A DNA stretch of 64,000 nucleotides from Asterella californica (lineage: Eukaryota; Streptophyta; Marchantiopsida; Marchantiales; Aytoniaceae), in NCBI GenBank assembly GCA_036924285.1, contig JAYKYS010000004.1, positions 17,144,001 through 17,208,000 of the forward strand, written 5' to 3'. Under the pieces are notes generated by a model that made no database searches, was not told where the DNA came from, and saw only the letters and a list, made by a program, of their open reading frames with translations. Below, piece by piece: positions 30,901 through 43,125 of the stretch. Both the position numbers and the translations under genes were made by a program. Position 1 is the first letter of the stretch. Every line of letters begins with the position of its first letter.

Positions 30901-32217
30901 TCTTGATACCTCGAGCTATGACAGTGCCATTCGAATCTCAATAAAGCATCCATCTTTATTGACGCGCATTTGCAGACCCTGCTCTATCAACTGTCCTACA
31001 GATAGCAGGTTTCTAGTCAACGTGGGTACATGTAAGACATTCTGTATACCAGTAAACGTTGAAGCAGGAATGTCAAGTGGAATGTTACCCTTGTGCTGGA
31101 TCTTGTGCTTGGTGTCATCTCTTGTCACCATAAATTGTGGAGTCTCCACAGGGTCGAGTGAACTAAACCACTCCCGATGGGGAGTCATGTGACTGGTGGC
31201 GCCGGAGTCGATCACCCAGTCAGTCTGTGGCTCGAAAGCCGCATAACTCTGATGCGTAGTAATCAACAACTACTCTGAATAGATATGCTCAGTGACTGCA
31301 TAGCCTTGCTGGTTGCTGTTACCTTGTTGGGGGTTGTTGTCGTGTTGTCTCTGATCGTTCTGCTTCTTGTAGCAATGATTCGCATTGTGGCCTTGCTTCT
31401 TGCAGTAGTTGCAGGAACCAGACGCTCTTCTCTGATTGTTGTTGGAACCAGATTGTTGCTGGTTCTGCTGGTTCTGCTGATTCTGCGATTGCTGTTGTTG
31501 TCCGCGACCCCGTCCACGTCTAGCACCTTTGCCACGACCCGTACCTCGAGATCCTCCAGAACCTACAAAATAGACAGATTCTTGCTAACCCGTCGAAGTA
31601 GAACTCCCTAGTAGGCGCACCTCCTCTCCTAACATCATAGGAACAAGCTCATCAAACCGCGGAAGAGGTTCTCTGGTCGAAATCGATGTTATGAACTGTT
31701 TGTACTCTACAGGTAGTCCTTGCAATGTGGCTTCGATCAAGATAGTGGGATCAATCTCGACTTTGACAGAAGATAGCTGATCCGCGAGCTGCTTGACATG
31801 GTTCACGTAGTCATTGATGCACATCGACCCCTTCTTCACGGTGTTGAACTGCTGCAGCAATTGCAGCTTCCGCGTCTCTGTTCCAAATTGAAACAAACGC
31901 GCAATTGCATCCTAAGCTTTCTTGGGCGTATCGCAATCCTGAATGTGATCAATCATCGATGTTGAGACTGTCAACGTGATGTAGTGAATAGCTTGATATG
32001 AACGCTTCTTCCACTCCTTGAATTTCGAGTCAGAAATTGGCACTTCAGGCGCTTTCTCCTCCTCAGTGATAAGATCCCATAGATCTTGTCCCTGCAGGAA
32101 GATCTTCATCCGAAACTTCCACACTTGGTAGTTGTTCTTGTCGAGCTTCTCTCCAGTGATCAAAGACACAGACTCCGTCATAGCTGCAATGTCGAAATTG
32201 CGCTGTTCTGTACGCAA
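27941..32217 (-). pseudogene. Decayed copia gag-pol (minus strand)
   Basis: The pieces are in copia order when read from 32217 down. Gag (NYQVWKFRMKIFLQGQDLWD, then QLLQQFNTVKKGS) has an in-frame stop at 31912. A Gln/Asn/Gly-rich linker is followed by a zinc knuckle CNYCKKQGHNANHC (about 31350-31410). Protease (WVIDSGATSHMT) lies at about 31210. The pre-integrase domain (IWHKRIGHMNFQRLKSL) and start of integrase (FIDDHSHYTW) are at 30476-30850. RT (CRWVFKVKRNSDGT at about 29360; IYVDDLIITG at about 28905) and RNase H (GYTDADWAGS, ALSSTEAEYRGA, HIEVHYHF) follow. Stops and frameshifts separate these blocks. A tandem duplication of about 43 bp (28112-28196) disrupts the RNase H end. It cannot encode a working polyprotein. 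Confidence 0.93.
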
Positions 32218-32809
32218 AAAACCTCACAGAATCTTCACGAAACTCGTCTTCCCACATCATGCGATCAAGAGTTGTCACAAGTCACAACGAGGCGACTCGG
32301 TGAACTCCTCCTGCAGCAACTATGAAGAAAGAACCTGTCCGCGAACTGTAGGTGTACAAAACACGACGGAAACGTCGAAAGAACACTTCAAGAAAGGTCG
32401 AAACTGGACCAAACGAGGTCAGAAATGGGTGTGGGACCCCTCAAAATTTTCCAAATTTTTCAAACAGAAATTGTTTTAGGGTCAAGTCCTAAAACTTTCA
32501 TCTTGGTCGAAAAAGATCCGATTGAAAATCTGCCGCTGGAAACCTCCAAATCGACTGAAACTTGGCCCAATACACAATTCGCACCTTCTGAACAAGACAG
32601 CCCTACAGAGGTTGGTCGACAGATTTCAACGAAAAAAAATCGTCTAGGTCTCCGAAATCGCGTTCAAAGTTTCTGGTGAAGAAAGAAACAGTTTCGCCTC
32701 ACCCGAACGCATCAGCAAGATAGTGCTCGACATCAGACACAACTCCGGCTGCTCTCTCCTGGACTCCAATCTCCATCTTGCTCATCAGCAAAAGACACAC
32801 ACTCTCACC

Positions 32810-32822
32810 AGCTCTGATACCA
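32810..32822 (-). other. Primer-binding site of the minus-strand copia element
   Basis: AGCTCTGATACCA on the plus strand is the reverse complement of TGGTATCAGAGCT. It abuts the LTR at 32823. Confidence 0.93.
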
Positions 32823-33045
32823 TGTAGAAAGATCGATACTTCGAGGACACTCCAAGAAGAGAGAGAGCGAGTAGACAAAGAAGTAAAATAGGAATGAGAT
32901 GACCCTAAACTCTAAACCCTATATATAGTGGAGGTGAGTACAAAGAAAACCCTAATGGTGGGTTAGCCTCTAACTAACTCTAACAACCCTAACCACTCCG
33001 ACTAATGTAGCCGTCGATCTACTAGAGCTTGGGACTATATCAACA
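32823..33045 (-). repeat. 5' LTR of the minus-strand copia element
   Basis: 223 bp, reading TGTTGATATAG to TCTTTCTACA on the minus strand. It is the LTR next to the primer-binding site. Confidence 0.93.
32919..32928 (-). promoter_or_regulatory. TATA-box-like motif in the 5' LTR
   Basis: CTATATATAG lies in the middle of the 223-bp LTR, a usual place for the promoter of a small copia LTR. It is conserved in the other LTR (about 27788-27796). Call based on motif only. Confidence 0.45.
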
Positions 33046-33439
33046 TTTACAATCTCATATCCATCACATTTCAATGCAAAATCCAAAAGAGTTAAACTGA
33101 ATATGAAGAAAATATAAAGAAAAGGAAGAGACAAGAATATATAAATTGAAATAAAAGTTTGAAAATTATGTATTCAGTCTTGTTGTCTATCTCTTAGAAC
33201 TCTGTCTACGATGTGAATTTTGATTTCTCTTCTCCAATAATAGAATGGAGAATTCTTTTAGAAGAAGGTAATGAATCCGGAATGCGTGATACAAAAGATG
33301 GCATAACAATAAGCATGAATTCATGTTAGTAGATTGATTCATAAATTCAAAGAAGTTTAATCTTTTAACTCTAGCAAGAGCACAAAAACTGTAAATGTAA
33401 TAATTTTATAATATTATTAAGAAATAGTAAGAATTACCC

Positions 33440-34090
33440 GTGACTTCTGCTTCTTTCTTGAAGGAATCTTCTTCTCCAAGTTCTGAGTCTTCTTTCTCTG
33501 TTTCGTATTCGAGTCTGAGGATGAAGATTCTGTTCCGTCACTAGATTCATCTTCTGAATCGGAACATATGTTGCGTGTCTCCTACGAACATCTAAAGTTT
33601 AAAAGATTCCATAAGTATTTAAGAAAATAAATAGTCTGAATTACATTAAAGATACATACAAAATAAGCACTTAATATATAATCTTGATTGGACGAATATA
33701 TTCCACTTGATGGAATAACTCATCGAGTTGAAGCTTTGGGAGTCTCTCAAAAGACGTAGAATATTTTCTACTTGTGAATTCTCTCTTATCATATTCTTTT
33801 TTTCAGAATCCTCTATTCACTCTCTTTTCTCTCTCACTAGAGTTCTGCGTGGGAGTGGATACAAAGTCATTATGACTCACAGAAGAATTTCTTGGTGTGC
33901 CTGGATCTTTCACAAACGCATTAATCATGTCACCCATGAGTTCACTTATCCCGGTAGATGACAGAGGTTTCTCTTCAACTTCCTTTTGAGCCATAATAAC
34001 TCGCACTCTTTCCGTGAGCTCCTCTCGAGAAGGTAGAACCGAAGAAGAAGCATCCAAGTTGTTGGATGCATCCATTGGTCGCTTTGACAT
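33440..34090 (-). pseudogene. Possible spliced acidic-protein fragment in the loop
   Basis: On the minus strand, a 95-residue open frame (34090 to 33803) starts MSKRPMDASNNLDASSSV. About 200 bp further on is a separate acidic/basic stretch (SDSEDESSDGTESSSSDS, then KQRKKTQNLEKK, about 33585-33440). The two could be exons of one gene, possibly an accessory gene of a transposon. I recognise neither domain and no splice model is convincing. The rest of 33050-35362 is AT-rich and shows nothing else. Confidence 0.25.
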
Positions 34091-35362
34091 GAAGAGATAT
34101 ATAAAAACTGACTTGGACTACAAAAAACATGTACAGAGAAAATGATTTAGTGAGAACTAAACCTTAATTTACGAGAAATATATAAAGCTTGCAAAGGACA
34201 AGAAAAATCTTTAAGTGTTCCTACTAATACATATACCAAAGATGAATAAAATGAAATAGTGAATAAACGCTTATCTTTAAACCGTGCAAGCTTAAACTGA
34301 TCAACTTCAACTGCCTGAGGATTTTACAGATTCTGTGCACACCTGTAAAAGAGATGCATGTTGAGTTCTTCTTTACAACAAAGTAAAACTGTACACGACA
34401 AGTAAACATGTGCTTTATTAATTACTACTATAGATCAACATTCTTAAATACCTAAAAAAGAAAATCATGCATCATTGAGCAGTAAATGTACATGTTTATC
34501 ATTTATGCAGCAGATCATCGATCAACAAAAGTGTCTCCTTACTCCTTCACATTACACAATTAATACAGTTGGATTCTTAAACAGAGTTATTGAAGCGTAA
34601 TCATCTGAGTGCAAATTTGAACATAACTAGTACAGTTGTGGTTCTTAAATAGAGCTACTGAAGCGTAAAATCATCTGAATGTAAATTTGAACTGCATACC
34701 TCTACTGTGCAAGACTAGATGTATTGACCACCTGCACAAATCAGACTGTAATGTCTACGGACAAAGAAGTTTCTCAACCCATTAATCTCAGCCCGGACAT
34801 CAGATCAGATTTCTGCGGTGTAGATATAATATGTCATTTTGTGATTTCCTAGTCTCCAACAACAGAATTAGTTAACATATATCAGTACTCTAAAAGATAG
34901 ATCAATATACTCTACTCTCAATCAATCAATAGATCAATACAAATATAAGTTACTTCTGCTTTGGAATCTGAACCTTCAGAATGTAGCTCGGCTCTGACAT
35001 TTATGCTTGCAATAACAACTGAAATGAAGTTAGCGATGACGGTGAGGTAGTGTATTAGAGAAAAATAATAAGAAAACATTTCCACTGAACTTCAGAAGAG
35101 AGATTTTCAACTAAAGCGTCATTGGCACAACAAAGTTGGTTGTTATAGCTATTACATAGGAACAGATGAAGAAAGCAACGGAAAGAAATAATAACATTCT
35201 CCATGATCTACCTCAAAAAGATCTAACGTTCGTTGCTCTCAGTATTGTACTCTTGGTGCAGAATTATCTTGGAGGAGAGTAGAGAAGATTTTAGCACATG
35301 GATAAGGCGCGGACAAAAAAGAAAACTCATATGACGTTCCACGCTTCTTCTTGCAACATTAA

Positions 35363-38300
35363 ACTTTATCTCAAGAAGCTCGTCCAGTTCCGAGGATAGA
35401 CAAGTGAAGTACGAGTCTATTCTGTTTGTAACATCAAACAGTCAAGATAACGTGATCTATCACATCTCTCCTTGACCGCGTCGCTTTTTGCTCTCTCCAC
35501 GTCTCTCCTAGTTGGAGAGCAATCAACCACTTCTAAGTTTCGTTGCTGTACACATCTTAGCATGCAGTCATTACACAGACATCTATCCACGAATTACGCA
35601 ATGAGACGAGCGACTCCGCGATAATCTTTTCTACGACTGTCCAAAAGTTACTGAGGTAATCTAGATCTGACATCGATTAAGTTTGTTCTAGTTCTCAACA
35701 AAAAATCAGATAATGCTATGAAAGATCATTCTGTAAAGATTCTTATGTCCAATGCAATATTGATTTTCCAGGAGAGAAGCGGAAGTATTGACTGTGCCAA
35801 GCAAGAAAAGAAACGCCTCTAGTTTCTATGAAATAATGACCAGAATGCTACATCAAGACTGAAATCGCAGGAAGAAACCTCAGACCTGTAAAAAAACTGT
35901 AGCAGCGGCTTCCAAATTGCAGGTCTCCTCAGCCCCGTGTCTCAAGTCGAGTCGTTTTGAATGCACGACAATAAGCTTAAGCATTAAATTTCATGACATA
36001 TGCATTGAGCGTGGAATAATAGCTTGGATGTGGTCGAACTTGTGCAGAATTCGCTGTTTCAAGAAAATCAAGATAGAATGGGAGAAGCAATTCGTAAAAA
36101 GAAAGAACAAACGAGTATAAAAAAGAACCCGCGAACTGTAGCAGAACGTCCGGATTGCATGTCACTTCAGTCTCGTGTCTCAAGTCGAGTCGTTTTGAAT
36201 GCCATACGATAAACTAAACGTCCATTTTCAGTAGCTTGGATTTGGTCGGACTTGTGCGAAACTCGTTATTTCAAGAAAGTCAAAAGTATGGAAGTAAGCA
36301 AGTCGTAAAAAGAGAGTATAAATGAGCATCGCGAAGAACTGCGAACTGTGGCAGAACTTCAGGAGCATACTACAATGTAGAAGAAATTTGAGAGCAACAA
36401 TAGAAACCAAGAGCACACATAAAGGCAGTAGCGAAAACATCGAGAAGAGTTTCAAGACGTGATTTTGTATGTACTCTAAAACAACACCTCGAACAGTTTG
36501 AACATTATCTTCTTGGCGGCGAGGCAAGTGTGCTGCGTGTTGAGTACAAGAATGATTCTCCTTTTCTTTTCCGAGCTCCTCTGTTCTCTGTACGTGTATC
36601 GCCATGCTAACGTGTTGAATGTTCTCTTCGTGAAGAGACTATTCTATCTCGTTGGTTAAGAACAGAGAACAAAGAGCTACACTCTGCAGAGAGTTTCAGA
36701 AGACTGTGAATCAGCCGTGGTCTCCATTTCAAATTTAAAGGTACGTCTAGGTCGTTTATACTCGTGGTCTAATACATCATTTTTAGATAATTCATAGAGG
36801 TTAATTCTGATTTTCTCCATCAATGAATGTGAGTATTACTAATTATTAACATGGTATACCTAGTATAACAAAACTTTTGAACGTTAAAGAGATTAATTTT
36901 CTTTTGTTCCTTACCATTAATGAGATATGCTTCATTATTCATTGACATAAAAACTATTTCTTGATGTATTCTTTCCTTGCATGTCCTTACATGGACCTAG
37001 TTCATGTTTGAACTTTATTACTTTTTCAGATACATATTGTTTTCTGTTTACTCATAAAGGACTTTTTTTCCTACTTGTGTTCTTTGAAGTCAAATGCTCC
37101 AAAACTTTGCACATATACCACGAAGAATGAGGGAGAGACTAAATGCTTTTGCAAATAAAGAGCATTGTCAAGTTCTTCTTCTGAATCAACCACTCTCGAC
37201 ACAGATGACAACTCAAGCAATTAAGAACATGAAATATTGCAAGATGAAGAGAAAGCTATGGTAAACTTCTTTGCTGATTATTCTGAATCTCTTAATGTGG
37301 AGACATCACAAAATACAAACAACACAACAAATGCATCATGACTTCGAGCTCAAGATGAAGCTCGTACTCTCATCTACAGAGGAGCTAAGTGTAGTTGTTT
37401 ATCATATGTTCTACTGATCTTGAATCTACAAGCGCGTTATCCTGGAAACAATCAGCTCGTTAGTGCATTCTTCAAGTTGCTAAAAGATAAGATTCTACTC
37501 AAAGGTGGCAATGTCCCCAAGTTCAAGACAAGAGGCCAATTTGCTTCTAAAAGTTATGGGGATCGGGTATCATATGTTGCATGCATGTCCCAATGATTGT
37601 ATTTTGTAAGAAAATGAATCATCAAAAATGACAACATGTCCAAAGTGTGAGGAGTCTAGATATAGAGATGACACACAAGGTCAACAAATCCTCAAAAAAG
37701 TAAATATTATTATTTCATTTTATTTAATATTTAATATTTGAATATCTATTATGCAGATTTATCTTCATTAATTGTATTACGTGTTTAACTTTTACTTTAT
37801 AATTGATGCTTTGTAGATGTTAAGTTGGTTTCCTCTGATACCACATATTTTGCATATGTATCCATGCAAAAGCTTGGCAGAGTTGATGGTTTGGCATCAA
37901 AAGCATCGTTCAACAGATGGTACAATGTGACTTATAACAGATTCATCTGCTCACAAACACATTGAGGATACGTGGTCAGAGTTTTGACATGATGCACATT
38001 ATCTGCAATACACCCTTCTGGACCTGCTCTTTGTCGAACAAGATCTTCAGAAATTTTGTATATCTTTCCAACCAATACATCCAACGACAGTGTATGGGAC
38101 TACAAATAGACACCTCGTGAATCAAATGGATGAATAATGGAACTTGAATGGAAGGAAGGTGGAAACGCCATCTCTAACTTGCTGAGGACCTCTACTGCAA
38201 AAATCTCCATTTGAGAAGAATAAAATGCTTACACATATCGGCTGCCTAGTACTCTCTACTACATTCGTCGAAGAGTTCCGGAATATAGCTATAGAGTAGA

Positions 38301-38697
38301 TTAAGAGTGTTGGCGGGGTGGTCACTAAGCCTGATGACTCTAGATACTACACTCCATATAGTATACTGAATTACCATCCGAATGGAAGTAATGCATCGGT
38401 TAATGCAAGCCTGCAGCTGGATGGCAAGCAGAAACTGACGATTCTTGAAGCAACGAGAGAATAACTCCATGATAATTTAGGCAAAATATTGAACTTGAAG
38501 CACTGAAGATGGGCGAGAAGGGCTCTGGAGTCTGAAAGTGCATCAGACAACGATCAACCCAAACACGTCGCCAGAGGGTGGTTAGATACGCCCGCTGGAA
38601 ACCTTAGGCAGCAATTTACGAAGCTGCTCTCAGATTAACGGAGATTAAAGAGAATACTTGCCGAACTTGAACTTGCAGAACTAGTTGAAGTTCTATC
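35363..38697. repeat. Giant inverted repeat, right arm, inner segment
   Basis: Reverse complement of 18064-21473. Comparison shows mostly single-base differences. For example, a 68-codon open frame at 20653-20859 and its partner at 35977-36183 differ at two residues. The degenerate direct repeats (about 35895-36370) and the CACTA-type remnant (37080-37980) are the mirror copies of those in the left arm. The end at 38693-38697 is the unoccupied target site of the left-arm copia element. Confidence 0.93.
37080..37980 (+). pseudogene. CACTA-type (TNP2-like) transposase remnant, right arm
   Basis: Read on the plus strand, pieces similar to the N-terminal half of En/Spm-family TNP2 transposases occur in the expected order. 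These are a Ser/Asp-rich start; ARTLIYRGAKCSCL and LLILNLQARYPGNNQLV (about 37355-37465); FFKLLKDKILLKGGNVPK; HACPNDCIL (37580-37606), broken by TAA at 37607; CPKCEESRY (37637-37663); a probable intron (about 37701-37816); WFPLIPHILHMYPCKSLAE (about 37825); then WHQKH...DGTM and a degraded DSSAHKHIEDTW. TNP2 proteins mobilise CACTA elements by a DDE reaction in the nucleus. Only the N-terminal region is present, with at least three stops, so it is dead. Family assignment rests on remembered motif order. Confidence 0.68.
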
Positions 38698-40116
38698 TAG
38701 CATACTTGCAGCCAGATCTAGAATGCTTCAAGAGGGATTGGAACCGGACATCTGCACTGGAATTTCTGGGATACCTCCAGCCAAAGGGCTCCAAGCGGGG
38801 GTTAAAATCAGACACCTGCAGTTATGAAATATGTCTTAAGCTTTGCGCAAGAACCACAAGCCGCACACAGCTGCAGCTGGGGGCGACGAACTACAATTGC
38901 CAGATCGAAGCCGCTCTTAGCAGAGGCTCCTGCTAGCGCTATACGAAACTTAAACACGCACCCTCAATGTGCCGATCGTTGTTTTCAGTGCTGATCGTAG
39001 ATCTGTACAGTACTTCGAACATGAACGAATCTAATTATTGCTTTATCCGCATAAAATGGCTTGATCATACTCCCAATACGATCGTTGAGATCGATCATAC
39101 CCCCTCTTAACGTTTGGTTGCTTGATCATACCCCGACGGGTTATTAACAATCGAACCAATCATTTTATCTTTTGGTTTATCATTCTAGTACTTTCAACCT
39201 TAGACTAAATATCACCGTAATTCAAAATTTTAATATTAAAGACACGTTACCCTATCCATATTCTCGTTTTTTTTGCAATCTCACACGTGAATAACACCAA
39301 AAAGTGACTGGTTTTACAAACAATAGCCAGTCCGGGGTGTTATCAAGCAATACATCGTTAAGAGTGGTATGATCAAGCTCACAGAACTTACTGGAGGTGT
39401 GATCAAGCAATCTATCGACTAGACAAGTAAACGATGGGATTCAGAGATGAGAGTTAATAGCGAGTGTATTTCTAGCTTTTCGGTAGCTATAGAATCACAA
39501 TGCACGCAGGGTTCTATATGTTCCCGACCGGACGTCTTATATTTCCCCCTCACGGATAACAAACTGAAGCCGTAAGGATAGTCCGGTCTCCCATATGAGC
39601 TTTCCAGGAGGGTTTCCACTCGAAACGAAATTTGTATTTTATACCACAGACACGAACACTAGGCGGTGTGATTTCATACATAAAAGATTCCCTGCGGGAT
39701 TAAGCAAGCGCCAGCCTGGATCCGGTATCCCGTGTAATGTGCCATGGCAACTTTTCTAAAACTGCAGGAGAAGTAGAGAATGCGTCGGATAATTTCTTTC
39801 TTAAACAAATTTAAAAAGTGAAAATTTGCTTGAAATTTACTAAAAATCGCCGGTGAATTAACACAGTAGTCGCCGGTAAACTACAGGTAAGCAGGAAAAA
39901 CCTAGGCTGGCCCTGGATTGAGCTGAGATCGGGATGTTCCCGCGAGCCCAACCCATATTCGTGGGTTAGGTCTTTATTTGCCGTGCAAGTTGTCGGACCG
40001 ATTTGTTAACTAGACTTGCGAAGAGATCTCCTTAGCCATCCAACCTCGGGCTTCCTTCATTCTCTTCACGGGTGATGCACGACCCTATATTATACCCACG
40101 GTCCAATTCGAGAATC
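38693..40116. repeat. Giant inverted repeat, right arm, middle segment
   Basis: Reverse complement of 10227-11647. It is intact, with no insertion at either the copia or the gypsy/AT-insert position, and so preserves the ancestral sequence. No gene is recognised; the 83-codon frame at 38685-38936 mirrors a non-coding frame in the left arm. Confidence 0.92.
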
Positions 40117-43100
40117 CGGAACGTGAGTTCGGTGGATTGAGCCGGACACTTTTTAACTCGAGATTTCGTTCAAAATGAAAAAGTCAATTTCTCACGGACA
40201 CAAGCCGCGGGTTGAACTCACGGCAACCTTCACACCTCACCCACATTTCTTACCCATGGGAAATTCCCGCCTTATACCTCTACCCGCTCGAACAGAGATC
40301 AGGGAAGAAATGACACCCCTTAATTTCCACTTATACCCGGACTTTAACTCTCCGGGTATAGCATTTTTAATAAATATTCTAAAATGATATCCTTAACTAT
40401 CCGCGGCGCGACTTCACATGCCTTCCCACACGGTTTGTGGATATCACTCGTGATGGAAAAAGATCCGCTTGAACTACTTGTGGAGAAAAAATAATAGGAG
40501 GTGTCAAAGTTGAAAGATAAATATTCTCAATGACGAAGAGAGAAAAAACTCTAATATCGTAATAATTAATTTTGTATGGAAGCGCAACTGAATCTAGATT
40601 GTGTTTGTGTTTCAGATATTATAATTTTTTAGATTAAGATTTTTTAGTTTTGACATTCAAGATAATTATTCAACGTAATAAATGTTTCATTGCAAAAATA
40701 AACGAATAAAATAAATGATAATCGTTGAAAAAACACCGTAATGATTTTCATACAGATATCTCTAAAAGTGTTCGCAAGAAACACCTGCGAAAATTTGACT
40801 CCTTTCCGCAAGTGTAAAATCTTTAAGAAAATGTTTCTAACTTTGACACCCATTAATACCCCTAACAATAAGTGCGTCTCAAAGCTCGCCTCATAATGCG
40901 GTGCCGTCTTAAAAAGAAGATTTTATGAAGTTTCCGAAGTAGTGATCCATTCACTTTCGAGGGCCACTCAAACCTCTCTCCCGTAAAGAGAATCACCGTT
41001 AAGGTAAGAACACGTGACTTTTAACAGTGTGCAAGGGATCACGTGTTCGGACATAGCTTGGAAACGTTTATTTTCATTTTTAGCATGAATGGCAGGAAAT
41101 TATTATGAGTGACGAACAAGGGGACACATAAACTGTCAGGGGCTCACCAAAAGGATCATGGAAACGAAGGTACAGTGATCTGAAAATTTAACTAGGAATA
41201 TTTCCTACATCAAGGAAGACGGAATGCACTGGCCGTATACACCACATCAGAAGAGAACTTCACTAACTTCACTAACTGGGCCCTTCGGGTCCAGTGTTCG
41301 GGGTAAAAAGCTTTGAGAAGCTGAAATTATCCGGCGGCAATGAACGGAGACGGTCTTTTTCAATCATTTATTAGTTTTCTTGGTTTTCTTAACAGGTAAC
41401 TTGTCGTGTTATAAAACTTTAACATGGAAAAACTACCACTGGACACCATTTCAACCCGATTTTCCGAAATTCCAACCAGTTGAGAATACAAAGAATGCCG
41501 GTTAGCCCCGAGCGCTTTCGGTCCCCTTTCCCTTGTGATCCTTGATGAGATCTTTCCATCCGTTAGCTATTCATTAGTTAGCGTGTTTCACTCATTACAT
41601 TAGGGGGTGTCATTTCTTCCATGCAGGTTGGAAGAACGAGGGAGTTACATCACGTGCATGCTTGCAAGCGAAAATCGTGGCTATCGTAAAGGCACGCCGT
41701 GAAAACTTCTGGACCTATTAACACGTGCGCAACATAAAAGGAAAGCGGATTACCTTTTGTCGCGCGTCGACGATATACAATTAGATAACCCGTGAAGAGA
41801 AAAAGAGAGGTTCTGAATCAGAAGCAGTTGGCATCAGTTTAGTGAGAAACGAAAAAATTGACCACCCCCAATTCAAACGAAAACCAGAGTAAGTGTAGAA
41901 CACAAGACAGAGTGGTTTGTCTTATCTTTTGTGACGAGCAGTAGTCTCTAGTAGAGGCTCTCACGAGCCGAACGATGGGAAGATCATCGTTTTCTCTTCG
42001 ATCTTAACGGGGTGCGTAGGGGAAAAACAGATTTTTTAAGCTTGATTAGCCTCCCTCCGAACCACATCTTTGTCACTGTGTGAGGATAGTTACATTCCTG
42101 CCTTTGGAAGATCTGTTCGTTTAATTCGTTCACTCCATATGAACCAGAGCATAGATTAAGAACGTCTATTATTGTAAACATTTATGTACCACCTCGGGTT
42201 GTTGAATTTATGATAGAAATCTGCAAAAAGTTTTATGAGAGATATAGGAATCCTTTGCAACCACGGATTGAATGGTACTAAACAGAACGTGGCACTTCCG
42301 GAGGTGCCCTGTAAGAAATATTGGAAATTCCGTAAACCTCCTTTCCCCACAACCGTTTCATTACTTGACACTTGCAATTGAGGCGTACGGAATATAAACC
42401 TCCATCCCGTCCGGATTGAGACGCCACAGTAATTCTGTAGTATATATGGAGCTTTCTCTGTTTCGGACCATGCAGTGACCGATCAAGGTGATTGACCAGA
42501 CCCGAACGTCCCTTCGAACATCTTTGTATTAAGGGGTTTCCAAGCTAGTTAGAGAATTTTTGGAAGATTCTTAAGCTGCGCCGATATTCGCGGTCACCAC
42601 CAAAATCTTCATTTCCACCATGGCTCACGTTTCTTTGTTTTGTCTTTCTCTAAAAAAAATTTGGGAAAATGAATTTTGGTAAAGAAAAGAGTAACAAATA
42701 AAGTTGATCCTTAGTTGAAACAAGGCGACACAAGCTTTGGTCCTTTACGACTGGTCGCCATTCTAGCGGTTAAATACTTCCCTTATTTGTTATTTGAAGT
42801 GAAGAAATATGCGTGAATCAGTCCCGGCCCAAGTTTTTCCTACTTACCTGTAATTTGCTAGCGGTTTTTGACAAATTGACGGACTCCTGTGTTAATTCAC
42901 GGGAGATTTTAGCAAATTTCGAAATATTTTTCCACTTTTTAGTTGTTTTGATAAAAATAATTATCCCAAGCATTCTCTACTTCTCCTGCATTTTTAGAAG
43001 AGTTTCCTCGGCACATTACACGGGATGCAGGATCTAAGCTGGCGCTGGCGTCAAATTATATGGGAGTCTTCCCTAGATTCTGGTCCAGCCGCACTAGTAC

Positions 43101-43125
43101 ATTCATAGGACATAGCTCGAGCTCG
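40107..43125. repeat. Giant inverted repeat, right arm, outer segment
   Basis: Reverse complement of 1-3006. Similarity runs to 43125 (AGCTCGAGCTCG pairs with the first 12 bases of the window). Whether it ends there cannot be judged, because the left partner lies outside the window. Besides the MITE-like element at 40497-40851, nothing coding is seen. Confidence 0.93.
40497..40851. mobile_element. MITE-like element (right-arm copy)
   Basis: About 355 bp bounded by GGAGGTGTCAAAGTT and AACTTTGACACCC, a good 12-bp terminal inverted repeat (GGTGTCAAAGTT). It is the mirror partner of 2284-2636. Non-coding. Confidence 0.6.

Larger units (their letters stand above)
27686..33045 (-). mobile_element. 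Old Ty1/copia element, minus strand, broken
   Basis: The LTRs (27686-27914 and 32823-33045) are flanked by a perfect 5-bp duplication TTTAC (27681-27685 and 33046-33050). The tRNA-iMet primer site is next to the right LTR and a polypurine tract next to the left LTR, which fixes transcription as minus. LTRs differ by many substitutions and indels (229 versus 223 bp), and coding is broken by many stops, so it is much older than the two elements in the left arm. Confidence 0.94.
21474..35362. other. Loop between the inverted repeat arms
   Basis: About 13.9 kb of single-copy sequence (relative to this window) separates the arms. It contains two local tandem duplications, a MITE-like element, an old copia element on the minus strand and AT-rich DNA. 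No intact host gene is recognised. The stretches 21474-21880, 22400-22930, 23410-26190 and 26500-27680 hold only short open frames without recognisable domains. Confidence 0.8.
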
